In this document: positions 25,990 to 37,630 of the stretch, piece by piece
How the letters are laid out: the number at the start of each line of letters is the position of its first letter
Numbering within the stretch: position 1 is the first letter of the stretch
Assembly (NCBI RefSeq): GCF_021917145.1
Contig: NC_061075.1
Coordinates: 7,153,240-7,217,239 of the forward strand
From: Hypomesus transpacificus
Lineage: Eukaryota; Chordata; Actinopteri; Osmeriformes; Osmeridae
DNA: 64,000 nucleotides
Reading direction: 5' to 3'
Made by a program: the position numbers and the translations under genes
Notes under the pieces: generated by a model
Seen by the model: the letters and a program-made list of their open reading frames with translations, nothing else
Database searches by the model: none
Told to the model about the DNA's origin: nothing

Positions 25990-27909
25990 ATCGTATATGT
26001 TGTTCCCTCCCAGTGCTCTGTGAAGAACTGCACCATCCCCTTCCACGTGACGTGTGCCTTCGAGCACAGCCTGGAGATGAAGACCATCCTGGACGAGGGC
26101 GACGAGGTCAAGTTCAAGTCCTACTGCCTGAAGCACAGCAAGCCCAAGACGGGGGAACCGGGCCTCAGTCCGGCCCGCCCCAAGCCCCCCACAGAGCCCG
26201 AGAAGGGGGGCCAGCGGGGCCAGAGGCTCCTGGAGCTGGAGGAGGAGTTCTACACCATGATCCAGCCCGAGGAGCTGGCTCGCACCCTGGGCCTGGCCCA
26301 GAGCCTGCTGGACTTCATCTACCAGTACTGGAAGCTGAAGAGGAAGAGCAACTCCAACAGGGCTCTGCTGCCCCCTAAAGAGCAGGAGGAGAACTTCCTG
26401 CTGCAGCCGCAGGAAGACAGCATCCACACGCGCATGCGCATGTTCATGCACCTGCGGCAGGACCTGGAGAGGGTGGGTGGTCCCCCGACGCACTTGTCTG
26501 TGCTGCCTGCTTTACGTTCACTACCAGCTGGGGGCGGCCATTTTGGGTGGGATCGAGGTGGTAGATATCTGCTGGGCAACTGGGAAGCCTTTTGAGAGAG
26601 GGTGTGCTTGTGAAAACAAGCATAACAATTTTGTTAACCCTAACCCTTTACCAGGTTGTATGGCCTGTTGTGCATTTTGTTGTGATAAGTATCTTTTGGT
26701 GACATTTGTGCTGTCCCTCCCCTCTCCAGGTCAGGAACTTGTGTTACATGGTGAGCCGGAGGGAGAAGCTGAAGCTGTCTCAGAGCAAATCCCAGGAGCA
26801 GATCTTCAACCTGCACGTCAAGCTGATCAACCAGGAGGTCTCCGCTGGTAGGACACCTGTAGCTGTGACTGTAGCTATGCTGGTCAGGCTTCTGATTGGA
26901 CTGTAGCTATGCTGGTCAGGCTTCTGATTGGACTAGCTGGGCTGGTCAGGCTTCTGATTGGACTGTAGCTGTCTCTCTCAGCTGTGGCCAGAAGAGCTGC
27001 CTCTCTTCTGACCACAGCTGTCACTGTTCCATGTCTTTTTTTTAAACTCAGTTTCTCTGTTGTTTAGGTCTTCCTGTTTCCTTCCCGGTGGAGAGCCTGC
27101 TGTTCCGCCCTCCTCCCAGGATCACCCTGAAGCTTAAGATGCCCAAAGCGTCCCTGGGTAACGGCAAGACCAGTTCCAAGTCTGGCAACGGGCCGCTATG
27201 TCCGGACAACAGCGGGAACGTCCACGAGCGCGGCGGCGTGGGCGGCCTGGGCCTGGGGAAGCCCCAGCTTCAGGGCCACAGCAGGAGGGAGGAGCGCCCC
27301 AACGGCCTCCTCTCCTCCCCGGGTCCAAGGTCACAGAGCGGCCTGCCCGCCGGGGGCGCCGCCCTGCCCGTCAAGCCCACGGGCAAGCCCCTGGCGCTGC
27401 ACGCCGCCCTCCACGGACACTCGTCCAACGGGAACGGGAAAACGCCGCGGCCTAACGGCGTCGCGGACAAGTTCGTAGGCCAGAAGGACGGCTCCTGTCA
27501 GACCCCCAGCAACCAGGACCCTTCTGGCGAGGTGTCCGTCAAAGGAGGCCAGGCGGCCAGCTTCCGGAAGTCCACCATGGAGCACTTCAGCAGGTCCTTC
27601 AAAGAAGCCACGGTCAGCCTGGTACGGACCACCGAGGACCTGTGGGACGCGGACAAGCTGTCCCGCAAAGGGTCCGCCAAAGAGAGGCCTTGGGTCAAAC
27701 CGGTCCCCGAGCGCCCGCCAGGAGGCACCAAGCCTTACCAGGAGAGCGATGGATACTGCCCCGACCTGGAGCTCAGTGACTCAGAACCGGAGGCCAAGGG
27801 CCGGCGCCAGAGGCCAGGCAAAGTAGCCCTGGCTGGGGGTGACCACATCAGAGGGGTCAGCCGGGGGAAGCAGCAGTCTTTGGGATCCAGGAACTCCGTC
27901 CAGAGGTGA
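23298..27909 (+). CDS. jade3: Protein Jade-3 (PHF16), PHD-finger scaffold of the HBO1 complex
   Basis: Nuclear scaffold that directs the KAT7/HBO1 acetyltransferase to histone H4 (known for the family). Exons: 23298-23346, 23574-23656, 23768-23925, 24050-24240, 24544-24755, 25315-25482, 25651-25767, 26014-26472, 26730-26847, 27068-27909, giving about 798 residues (human 823). Seen in order: [16 protein letters not shown]1-like region ([17 protein letters not shown]); PHD1 ([27 protein letters not shown]); zinc knuckle ([12 protein letters not shown]); extended PHD2 ([29 protein letters not shown]); the helical stretch [19 protein letters not shown]; and a variable C-terminal half ending [17 protein letters not shown]-like [16 protein letters not shown] and [13 protein letters not shown] match JADE3 rather than JADE1/2. 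Several acceptors are preceded by very long CT tracts. Confidence 0.96.
24410..24543. repeat. CT-rich tandem repeat abutting an acceptor
   Basis: Repeated CTCCCTCCCTCTGTTT units on the plus strand run straight into the CAG acceptor of jade3 exon 5, so the repeat doubles as its polypyrimidine tract. Confidence 0.85.
25955..25987. repeat. (TG)n microsatellite
   Basis: About 15 TG units in jade3, upstream of exon 8. Confidence 0.9.
26870..26975. repeat. Three-copy tandem repeat of about 35 bp
   Basis: GCTGGTCAGGCTTCTGATTGGACT recurs three times, with variable GTAGCTATG spacers, in the jade3 intron before the last exon. Confidence 0.9.
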
Positions 27910-29350
27910 CAGCCACACCTGCCCCACTGACCCGACCCTCTCACCTCTTCCCCTCTCCTGGCCGGGCAGCAGTCACAAGTGCCAGACACGCATCCCTCTC
28001 CCCACACGCCTCGCCGGAACCCTCCCTGGCCGACGTGGGGACCGTCTGGAACACGCTTTCAGGAGGCCGTCGCCTGGTCCCGACCTGGAGGGAGGCGTTG
28101 GATACGTGGACGGGAGAAAACTGGAGCTGAGGATGGGCCCAGAACCTGCACCTCGGGGGGCGGGGCGGGGACTCGTCTGGAGGACGTACGTCTCCACGTT
28201 CGTCACTCACGCCAGGCTGGACTGACGCATTCTTGTACTGTCTTCTGAGATTAAACTACTCGTCAGTCTCCTTTGACTACCATTGTTTTTTTCCGTATTC
28301 TGCACAGTTTATAATCCTGGAATGGAGCCAAACTTCAACGCAAAAAGTTGCCTCTGGGACTAGTGTTGTTACATGTAAATATAAATCGAGAAATAGCCTG
28401 TACTTGGGCTGTAAATAAATGGTATGTTGGCAGGCAAAAACACTAGTGGATTTCAATTGGCATCATGCAGAATTGAGGTAAGATCGAAAAGTGGATTATA
28501 AATGGGGGGTGAAGGCAACGTCTGGGTCGAGTGACTCGTATTACGACCCTTCCCAGTTTGCTATCCCCTCTTTCTTTCACTCTTGATTTCGCCATCACTC
28601 TCTTGCTATGTTTAGGACCTGCGTATCTACATAGTTTGTTTGAGAAGGTTGTCCAAAAAAAAGATCCTCATGAGAGAGATGCTGTGTTCAGTGGATTCTG
28701 TTTTATATGGAAGAATGTGTACTGCATAGGTACCGATACAAATTCCGTTTGCCAAGTAATAGAAAGCTCAGCTGAGTGACTGAGAAACTGAATATCAATG
28801 CCATTCCATGTCTTATTTTGCAGTGGGTCAATAGGGGTTTCCTATTCTGAAGAATGTGTAGCAGGCAGGATTGTACTGTACAAACATACTCAGTAACCAT
28901 AGGTATGATTTACAATGCAAGTGTTGTTCGACTGCACCCTAGTGGATAACTGAACAACTTCAGAGGATGACATTCTCATGCAGTTTAGTGTAGAAGACAT
29001 ACCTGGCCTCTGTTTTTTTTTGTAGAGTATTAAAGAGGGTATTTATCGCACTTAAGTGTTCAACACATTCCCCTGAGTAGCATGAAGGAAGTTCTGCTCT
29101 GTTTTATATGCGTTTGTTTGCTGTATCTGTTCTTTGAATTTCCAACATGTCCTTGTCTATAAATTGTACTGTATCTGCCAGCAACCAATGAGAACACTGT
29201 AACCAAGAGGGTGGATTACAATCTACTAAAGACTACGTTATTTTAAGAAAATCCTCATTTTACACTAAATGGGATACAAGGACCTACGGATTTTCACTGT
29301 TGTGTTTTTCCTCAGAAAAATACCTTTTTCAATAAATTTCAATAATGTCT
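27910..29350 (+). other. jade3 3' UTR and flank
   Basis: Follows the jade3 stop. AATAAA signals occur near 28415 (GTAAATAAATGG) and near 29330 (CAATAAATTTC). ATTAAA is near 28250. No further coding sequence recognised. Confidence 0.55.
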
Positions 29351-31604
29351 CGCTGTGCTTTGCTGACTTGTATTTGCCTGCAAGAAACAGAATCCAGGAG
29401 GATATAATAACTATGAAATACCTTAGTACTCGGTTAAAACTGACTGGTTAAGTGTAGAATTTACAGCAAAACACTTAAGTGAAAGATTATCATTCCAGTG
29501 TGGTTGCTAAACTAAACCAACCATCTTGAACAAGCTATTGCGGAATATTATGTCCGCGCTGTTGTAGCCTAATAGTCATGTGATTGCTCGTTCTCATTGA
29601 CTCACTACATTTATCTGTCCTCTGCATGGTCAGCCGTGGCCAAAACGCTGGAGGCCTGGAACTTGGTTACTTTTATAACGTTGTTCTCAAGATTGCCAAA
29701 TCTTATGGCGTTAAATGAAAGAACGTACATGTGTAGTGTTTGATTCACTAAAACAGGCTCTTCGGTCAGTATTGGGGCATTTAAGGGCTACAAAATACAC
29801 TGGGTTTTTTTTGTACTGCAGTATAAGCAAGCAGTGTAGAATACATTTTCCCCACTCAGCAATGCACTTGGCAAGATAAAAAGAGTTATAGGTTCTGAGT
29901 TGAATGCAGAGTGTGATAGTGATCTCCCAGCGGTGCTGTAAAGGGAATGGTGTCTCTTATTCAGGGAGGCACCACCCCCACTATGAATATGAATCAATCT
30001 TCCAGAATCTGAGTGAGCGCTGATAAAAATGAAAGCTGCGTAGAGATCATGCTGCTTTGCTAGCATGTTCTATGACAGTGGTTGCTAGTCCTTTGAAGAT
30101 GTATCGACCTGCTGCCCAGGAGAGTGTTACATCTCACTCTGAAAGGCTCATTGGCACCGTCAACACTTCTTACCTGTGGTGAAAATAGCCATCTCAAGAC
30201 AAAAATACCTGCACGGCAAACACTTTGAGTCCAGCGGTGCTTAGCTGTTTATTGGCTCCCTTTACTCATTCATTTGTCATGCTGTTTACACTACGTGCCG
30301 GGTAACATTACAGGACAATAAGCCAATATGATGCTCCTGTTGCAGTGATGTTGTAGCGTTGTCATTATCTGGGGGCATTTTTGATATAAGCTACATCATG
30401 CCCCTGAAGGTAAAACACTCACAGTTGCCATCTGGTGGCATAAATTAAGCTCTAAATTTTGCACACGTAGCAGGCGATCCGTAAACAACGGTGTGAGATA
30501 ATTTGCGAAATTGGTATAATTGAAGTTTCAATTATTATTTGCCTGCTCAACGAGTGGTTTATAGTCGTAGGAAACTAAACAAATTTTTGGATAAACTGTG
30601 TCCTGTATAACAAAACAACACTGTCTGAACTCTGATCACAGGTGCAGTAGGCTCTAGCCTATTTTAAAAGGCGCCGACGCATCAGAACAGCGGTGCTGTC
30701 TGGTCTTCTGCGGTCGTTGTTTTCATTGAACATTCAGACAATTCAGGCAATTTTCACACAATTTTGGAAGCCACACCCCACAGGTATTTGAATATATTGA
30801 AATGACATACTACTTAATCATAAGGGATGATACACAGCAGTAAAGTTTTTTTTTTTTGCCGTGGGCTCTTTAAGGGAACGGCTATTCTTGCGTCTCCCTA
30901 CAGTGAACCCGCCCTCACAGAACTAGCGTAGCCTACCGGATATAAAGTATCTGATTTAGAAGCAACAACAATGTTTTTTAATTGTTATGTTTTTAGGCTA
31001 TGTGTGTGAATATATTTAGATAATTTGTGTATGGTAGTGTTTTCTTATTCAAAGTCGGCTATAATTTGCGTTGACCAAGTTGATAAGAGTCTCACTGCGG
31101 GGAGCGTAGCTTCCACGCAAAACGGAGAATTCGGCATCGGACAGGACGGCCGGTTAAGTGCACGACACTGACAACTATCACCGATTTCTTGTTTAATTTT
31201 TCACAGCAACATTCAGTGAACATTTTAAATGGACGACTTATCAAGGGAGATCCTTTTTATATTCTCGGTCAGCAAAACCGGTTCCTCATGACCGTGTCCT
31301 GGGCATCAGGAAAGCATCCATTGCACTACTTCATACGTAAGTGGCTGATACAGTGTAATAAACCGGTAAGAAACCGGTTGTGTGGTAGACGCAAGTTAAA
31401 ATGGCTATGCTTACATTGATACTGCAGCAGCAGCAGCAGGTATTCAAAAGTAATGAAGATTAAAGTTTAGACCTACACGAAATTGGACAGTATTTTAAGA
31501 ATTAACTGAGTAAAAATTGTTGTTTTATTGACGAAATATCTTCAACATGGCTACAATGTGAGTGCTGACATGTATTGTAAACTAGTTGCCAGGATACAGT
31601 CAGG
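29351..31604. other. Intergenic jade3 to plcxd1 (first copy)
   Basis: About 2.2 kb of AT-rich sequence containing the promoter and probably a 5' non-coding exon of the first plcxd1 gene (a GTAAGT donor is at about 31337). No additional gene or clear repeat recognised; a short (GCA)n run lies near 31424. Confidence 0.45.
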
Positions 31605-33791
31605 ATGTCGTCCGTGGTGGTGTCTGAACTGAACGAGGTGTCCCTGAAGCACCTGCCCATGGACAGGTGGATGACACACCTGCCATGTGCTCTCTGGGAC
31701 CTGCCTCTCTGGAACATGGCCATCCCAGGTAGGTTACCTGATACCTGAAACTGATCAAAAGGCACTTCTCTCCCAAACCGGTTTGTGAAAAAAAATCACA
31801 TTGTCTCAACAAAAGAATAAACACGGTCATGTTCGATGTAAGGTTTTATTTTTATTTCAGTTCTATTAGGTGAAGTAGGCCTATATGTAATAGAATACAA
31901 TTAAAATAAATATATATAAAAACATATTAGGCCCTATACACAGAAAAGCTTTTTTAATGGTTGATACAGATCAGTTACCTAATATTGTTCTGCTTGATGA
32001 TTATCTGTCTGTGTTTTCCCATGCAGGAAGCCACAATGCAATAACTTACTGTCTTGACAAAAGCGACAGATCCCCTGTGGATCTCACTCAACCAGATATG
32101 CTTCAGAAGCTAGACAAGTATATGAAGCCTCTCATTCGACCGTTTGTTTACAAGTGGGCGGTAACACAGGTAGGTATGTGTAGCAACCCCTCTCTACATT
32201 TTCAGGCCTTAGTTAATAATACAATCCCTTAGTTAATAATACATTCATTAGTGCACGCTTATAATCAAAAGAGACATTAAGTACAGGAGGATTTGAACCT
32301 GCAACCTCTCAATCTGCAGTCAAATGCTCTACCCATCCCAGTTAGAACCTTGGGAAACATTGGAGTTCCGTATTCTGGAACCTGGCCCATGTTCTGGTTC
32401 AGATCGATGGCTATTATGGTTTCAAACCTTTAAATGTGAAGGCAAAGTATGGGCCTCAGCATCTAAAGTCAACACCTGGGAGTCGGTGAGATAGCTATAT
32501 AACTGTAAATGTAATTGATGTCATTCGAAATACCTTCCAGGAGTGCACTCCGAGTGAACAGCTGGACTGCGGGGTTAGGTACTGCGACCTCAGAATCGCA
32601 CACAGGCCAAATGACAGCTCCAATGATCTCTACTTCTACCACGGAGTTTACACCAGTATTACTGTGGAGGTACAGTCAGCCTAGACAATACCCTATACTC
32701 TACTAACCCGATAGGCCTACTTTTATGATGGAGACTATACATCTGTGCAGCTCCACCCAAGTATATATTAATATCAAGCATTATTTTTATTTTATCAATC
32801 ATTATTATTCGTTTTTGTTGTTGTTCAGGACCTAGTTACACTTGTGTAGATGTTTAACCAGCTTCTGCAATTTCTTGACAGACCGTTTTGAAGGAGATAA
32901 GAGAGTGGCTGGATGCTCATCCCAGAGAAGTTGTCATACTGTCCTTCAGTCACTTCCTGGGTCTGGACCAGGAACTCCACACACAACTCATCACAACCAT
33001 AAGGAATGTGTTCACCTCAAAGCTCTGTCCGAAAACGGTACGTTATACATTGATTTATAATAACAATATGTTGTTTTATTACCAAACATTTTCTGGATGA
33101 TAAAAATATGAGTTTTTCCTCAACACAGGAAATGGCAACACTGAGGAACCTGTGGACTTTAGGTTACCAAGTGATTGTCTCCTACGAGCACCATGTCGTC
33201 AACTGCCACGCTGACCTCTGGTCACACATCCCCTACTGGTGGGCTAACAAGTGCAAAGCAGAGGCTCTCATTGAAGAGTTTGAGTGCAAAAAACTAAATG
33301 GCCGCCCAGGTAACTCAGCATAATGAGCTTGAATGCTTGAGATCATGCATGTATAACTGGCCCAGCACTATCTCAGTGTGAAATCTGAGGTTTATCCTGA
33401 GAGAGAAATATTAGATTTACACTGTCAAAGTCTTCTGACTCTCTCCACATTAATCCTCACCTCTTGTTATCAAAATACAAAACCTCCATGCCAGTTGCAC
33501 GTATGAAATTGTTGAACCGGTTGCTTGTGTTTGTGCTGTCCCACAGACGGATTCTTCGTCACGGGTATTAATCTCACAGAGGATCTGAAGTACATCTGCT
33601 CCCACCCCACCGAGTCTCTGAAGGACCTGGTCATGTCCACCTACCCAGCCCTGCTGGGCTGGGTGAGGAACCAGACCCCGGGCTCCAACGCTGACTCACT
33701 CAACATCATAGCAGGGGACTTTGTCACTGAGAGCCAGTTTGTGCCAACTGTGGTAGCACTTAACGAGAAATTACTCAACTGGCCTTCATGA
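31605..33791 (+). CDS. plcxd1: PI-PLC X domain-containing protein 1-like, copy A
   Basis: Phosphatidylinositol-specific phospholipase C X-domain protein with no other domain; substrate in fish is not established. Exons: 31605-31728, 32027-32169, 32541-32669, 32882-33037, 33129-33309, 33547-33791, about 325 residues (human PLCXD1 about 323). Seen: NMAIPGSHNAITYCL with the first catalytic histidine; RYCDLRIAHRPND (metal/substrate strand); LYFYHGVYT with the second histidine; REVVILSFSHFLG; VIVSYEHH; PYWWANK; GINLTEDLKY; and the C-terminal LNIIAGDF. No signal peptide is visible, so a cytosolic protein is likely. It lies upstream of, and parallel to, copy B. Introns carry nothing notable except a short tRNA-like stretch near 32285-32335. 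Confidence 0.93.
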
Positions 33792-35151
33792 TATCCGCAG
33801 AGGGAACCAGAATTTTTGCCAATTTCACCTCAGAGCAGCAAAGAATAAATGGAGGGATCGTCGGCATGAAATGAAAATAAGCTCGTTTTTCTGATTTGAT
33901 ATTTATTCCAGTGACTTGAAAATTTTTAGGATTTGCACTCATTGATGATACTGAAATATTTATTTCTGATGTTTGGAGCTGCTTAAAGTACTTAAAAAGA
34001 GTCTTCACCTGCACTTGTTTACCTTTGCCTTTTGTTTAATTACTCCTTCCTCTTTATGCAATTCATATATTTTCATATCTCAGGTCAGGTGGCCAGTTTA
34101 AAATGTCATTTGACCTATAAGCAATAATGATATGATTAACAATAATGTAATGCTAATGAAGGTGTTGAAGACATGCTGCACAAAGAAATATCACATGGTT
34201 TAAATGAGCACATATGACCATACACCAAAAAAGAAAACATAATTTAAATGGATCAAAGTACTTCTTTGAGATAATGAGTATGTGTGTAGACTGCTTATAT
34301 CTCTTATGTTAAGAATGCCATATCAGTTTAGAAACAGATCAAACACTGTATCTGCATGCCTAGTTCTCAGCATGGACACTTTATCTGACCCTTTGACCTT
34401 TTACACTTCACCCCTATATGGTTAATAATAGCAGAGCATGCCTTCATAAAAGCAGAACCATCACCTCTGTGCCTGTGGTGAACCTTTCAGTAAAACAACA
34501 ACATGAGCATTTTTGAATATTCTTCTGAATGTTATGCCTTAACAGGTTGAAAATAAATATGTGGCAACATGTAAACATTGTTTGATGTCATAATTGCTAT
34601 TCATGGTGTCAAGACTACAAGTTACAACATGTTTTTGGTTGGCTAAGGTTTAGTAAGCTATGCAAGTCAATGTGCTTATTGACTTGAGGTGTACTGTGTA
34701 TACAAACCTTTGTTCATTGGTATATTTTCCAAGACACTGAGTCACTGTCAAACCTTTCAGGCATTGGCTCTGTTATGGGATACATGTGTTCCTGGCTTCC
34801 AGATGTTTATTCTCTGTGTATTTTGACTTAATTCTCGAAATTCCGATTTGATTCCTAAAATGTCTACTTTAAACTTGTGAGTTATATCCCCGAAACATAG
34901 CTTTTTTTCGTAGTCCTAATACCAACAATTCTCTTTGCTATATGCTCTTGCGTACAGTTCGACGGCCAACTTGTTGTTAGTCAGGAACTGTAAGAAAGGC
35001 ATTTTGCCACGAGTTCCTGCTTTTCAAGTTACGACCTCATAGAGCCGTGGTCATGTGGATTATTGGTTGTTAAAAAAAATTGAACTGAGAGTAGACCGCT
35101 CATGACTGAAGGCAGTAAATCACTGTTCGGATTTATAAATGTGTGTACAAA
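33792..35151. other. Between the two plcxd1 copies
   Basis: 3' UTR of copy A (AATAAA near 33845 and AAAATAAATATG near 34550) followed by the promoter region of copy B. No other gene or repeat recognised. Confidence 0.5.
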
Positions 35152-37053
35152 ATGTTTAGGGGCAGTTTGGGTGCTGTCATGACATCTGATAAGAGCGTCC
35201 CAATGATTTCTGAGATGGACCAGAACTACGAGGAATGGATGTCAAGTTTACCTGCGGAGCTGTGGGAAGTCCCCATTACAAGCCTCGCTATACCTGGTAA
35301 AAACGCTCATAACAACCTCGTTTCCGTAGGTTAATTGCATTTTGTATGTGAATTCATTAAACCCTGTAGGTTAATCTGATGATTAAATGTTGCATTCGTG
35401 GAAACATGTCATGTTTTGAGCTATTTCTTTATCTAGGAAGTCATGATGCAATGAGCTACTGTCTAGATATCACTTCCCCGCTCGTGGGGTCTGAGTCGGA
35501 CGCTTTCAGGCTTCTGGACGGACTGTTCTACTGTGTCACGCGTCCTGCTATCTTCAGATGGACTACAACTCAGGTTCCACGCTCGCGCTGAGAGGATGAT
35601 CATATCGTTTCCTTACATTGGTCGGGTTTCCCAGATTCCTTAAGAAGATCTTAACGCTAAGAGTTTCTTAAGAACGTTCTTAGCTCTTAGCGTTAAGAGC
35701 TTCTTAACGAATCTGGGAAACCCGGCCATTGCCAGTTACTGTCATTGTAAAATATTGCATTCAGACTGCTAGTACAACAGTTATTATTTTCTGTTGGGTT
35801 ATGTTTTTCATGATTGTACTTTTGTTGCATCGCAACAGGATAAATGTATTGTGGACCAACTTTCAATGGGAATTCGATACTTTGATTTTCGGATTGCCCA
35901 CAAACCCAATGACCCACCTGACACCTTGTACTTCACTCACATCATATATACTTACGTGACTGTCCTGGTAAGTAGATGGTTATGAATGAAAAATTACATT
36001 TAAAAAAATCTAGACGAGTGATCTGTGTGTTACAATGTCGATTTAAATGGTATGTCGTTAATGTCTCACGAGTGTAGGCAGCATTGAGTGAAGTTGTCGA
36101 ATGGTTGGAGTCTCACCCTAAGGAGGTGGTGATCCTAGCCTGCAGACATTTTGAAGGCCTGAGTGAAAAACTCCACGAGACATTCATTTCATCACTGAAG
36201 ACATTATTTGGCCCTAAACTCTGTCCTTGCAAGGTGAGCTTGGTTCTTTACATGTGTTGCTCAAAACTTGCTCTTACATGTGTCACATCAGTTAGTTTGC
36301 CAAACCCATCGTGGCCCCTGACATTCCAGCTGAATGTAGTGTTTTGTTGGTTTAAATCAAAGTGATAGAGGATGTATCTGTAACAGGGAATGCTTTACGA
36401 GTGATGGCCAGGTGCTGAGAGCCACTTGTGTGTCTGTCCAGGAGGCAACCGTGACCTTGAGGAGCCTGTGGGCATCTGGGCACCAGGTCCTTCTGTCCTA
36501 CGACTCCCAGTGTGCAGCCCGACACCCAGAGCTGTGGCCGGCCATCCCTTACTTATGGGCCAATAAGCCCTCAGCAGAGGAGCTGGAGAGCTACTTAGAC
36601 TGGCAGAAACAACTCGGCCGTCCAGGTGAGTTTCTGAAGTGGTGTCAGTGTTGCTACTCACATACTAACAGAGTCAGCGCAACGATTTACAGGTTAAACA
36701 GCATACCGGACTAAAAATAAGAGTTCAAATCCAAATATGAGGAAGGTGTGTATCTGGGGATCCGTCACGTCATCTTTGTTTGATTCCGGTTCTCCGTTGT
36801 TCCAGAAGGGTTGTTTGTTGCCGGTCTGAACCTGACCGCAAGCCGGGCTCACATCGCCCTGCACCCAGGACAGTCCCTGCGGACTTTGACCAAGCAGAAC
36901 TGGGACAGTCTGGAGAGCTGGCTGGGGAAGCAGACCCCTGGTCCACACCCACAAGGCCTCAACATCATCGCTGGGGACTTTGTGGGGCCACTCCCAATCG
37001 GTCCTCTGGTCATTGCACTTAACAAAAAACTCTTGAGACAAAAGCCTGACTAG
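35152..37053 (+). CDS. plcxd1: PI-PLC X domain-containing protein 1-like, copy B
   Basis: Second tandem X-domain phospholipase C. Exons: 35152-35296, 35437-35573, 35839-35967, 36078-36233, 36442-36625, 36806-37053, about 332 residues. Seen: LAIPGSHDAMSYCLD (first catalytic His), RYFDFRIAHKPND, LYFTHIIYT (second His), KEVVILACRHFEGLSEKLHE, VLLSYDSQC, GLFVAGLNLT and LNIIAGDFVG. Exons 3 and 4 are the same length as in copy A (129 and 156 bp) and all intron phases agree. EVVILACRHFEGLSE resembles human PLCXD1 more than copy A does, so B looks the more conserved member. A Met at residue 10 could also start. Its 3' end faces that of gtpbp6, as in the human pair. Confidence 0.93.
35621..35726. mobile_element. 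Palindromic MITE, 106 bp (copy 2)
   Basis: GTCGGGTTTCCCAGATTCC at the left and GAATCTGGGAAACCCGGC at the right, with inner TTAAGAAGATCTTAACGC-like arms. Flanks are CATTG on both sides (35616-35620, 35727-35731), identical to those of the copy at 9313. Lies in intron 2 of plcxd1 copy B. Confidence 0.88.
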
Positions 37054-37630
37054 GTTTGGGACCAGATTGATGTTTGGTGCAATGCCTGGCCTTCAGTGTG
37101 CCTTACAGTCCTTCTAATATAACCTATATATACACTGTACCTCCTATACCGTATCCTTTCTATGTAAAAGTACACATGTGCATATTTAGCACAGATGTAA
37201 AGAAATATATGTGCAATAAGCCTCTGCAGTGAAGAGCCTTTTTTTTCCTAAAAAGAATTCAAGCTGCAGGGGGATTCATATTTAGAAGGAGTAATGGAAA
37301 CGTCTTTGCTTTTTAGCCATAGGTCTTAGTGTATATTTCTGTAGAGTATTCTGACCCAACAAGCCTACTTCAGAACGTCCATTTCACTGGTACATGACAA
37401 TTAACAGAGGTTTCAAATGAAATTATATACTTGAGCTATTGTATGCAAAATACATTGTTACTTTACTGTTTTTCAAAGATATACAATAAATACATCTTAT
37501 GATACCATCCAAGACAGTGTAATTTCCTTCAGTATATTTCATGATATTACAAATACATTTCAGTCTGTCATATCTGTCATAAGGCAGATGTCAAAGTTCA
37601 ATTTGGTTTACATGAGTGCAAACTGGGTTG
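37054..37630. other. Shared space between convergent 3' ends of plcxd1 B and gtpbp6
   Basis: Plus-strand AATAAA near 37486 (ACAATAAATACATC) fits plcxd1 copy B. Only about 580 bp separate the two stop codons, so the 3' UTRs may overlap. No other gene seen. Confidence 0.55.

Noticed and set aside
32276-32340. tRNA-like stretch (GGATTTGAACCTGCAACC)
   Set aside because: Contains an inverted B-box-like word but no complete cloverleaf; more likely a decayed SINE piece than a tRNA gene.
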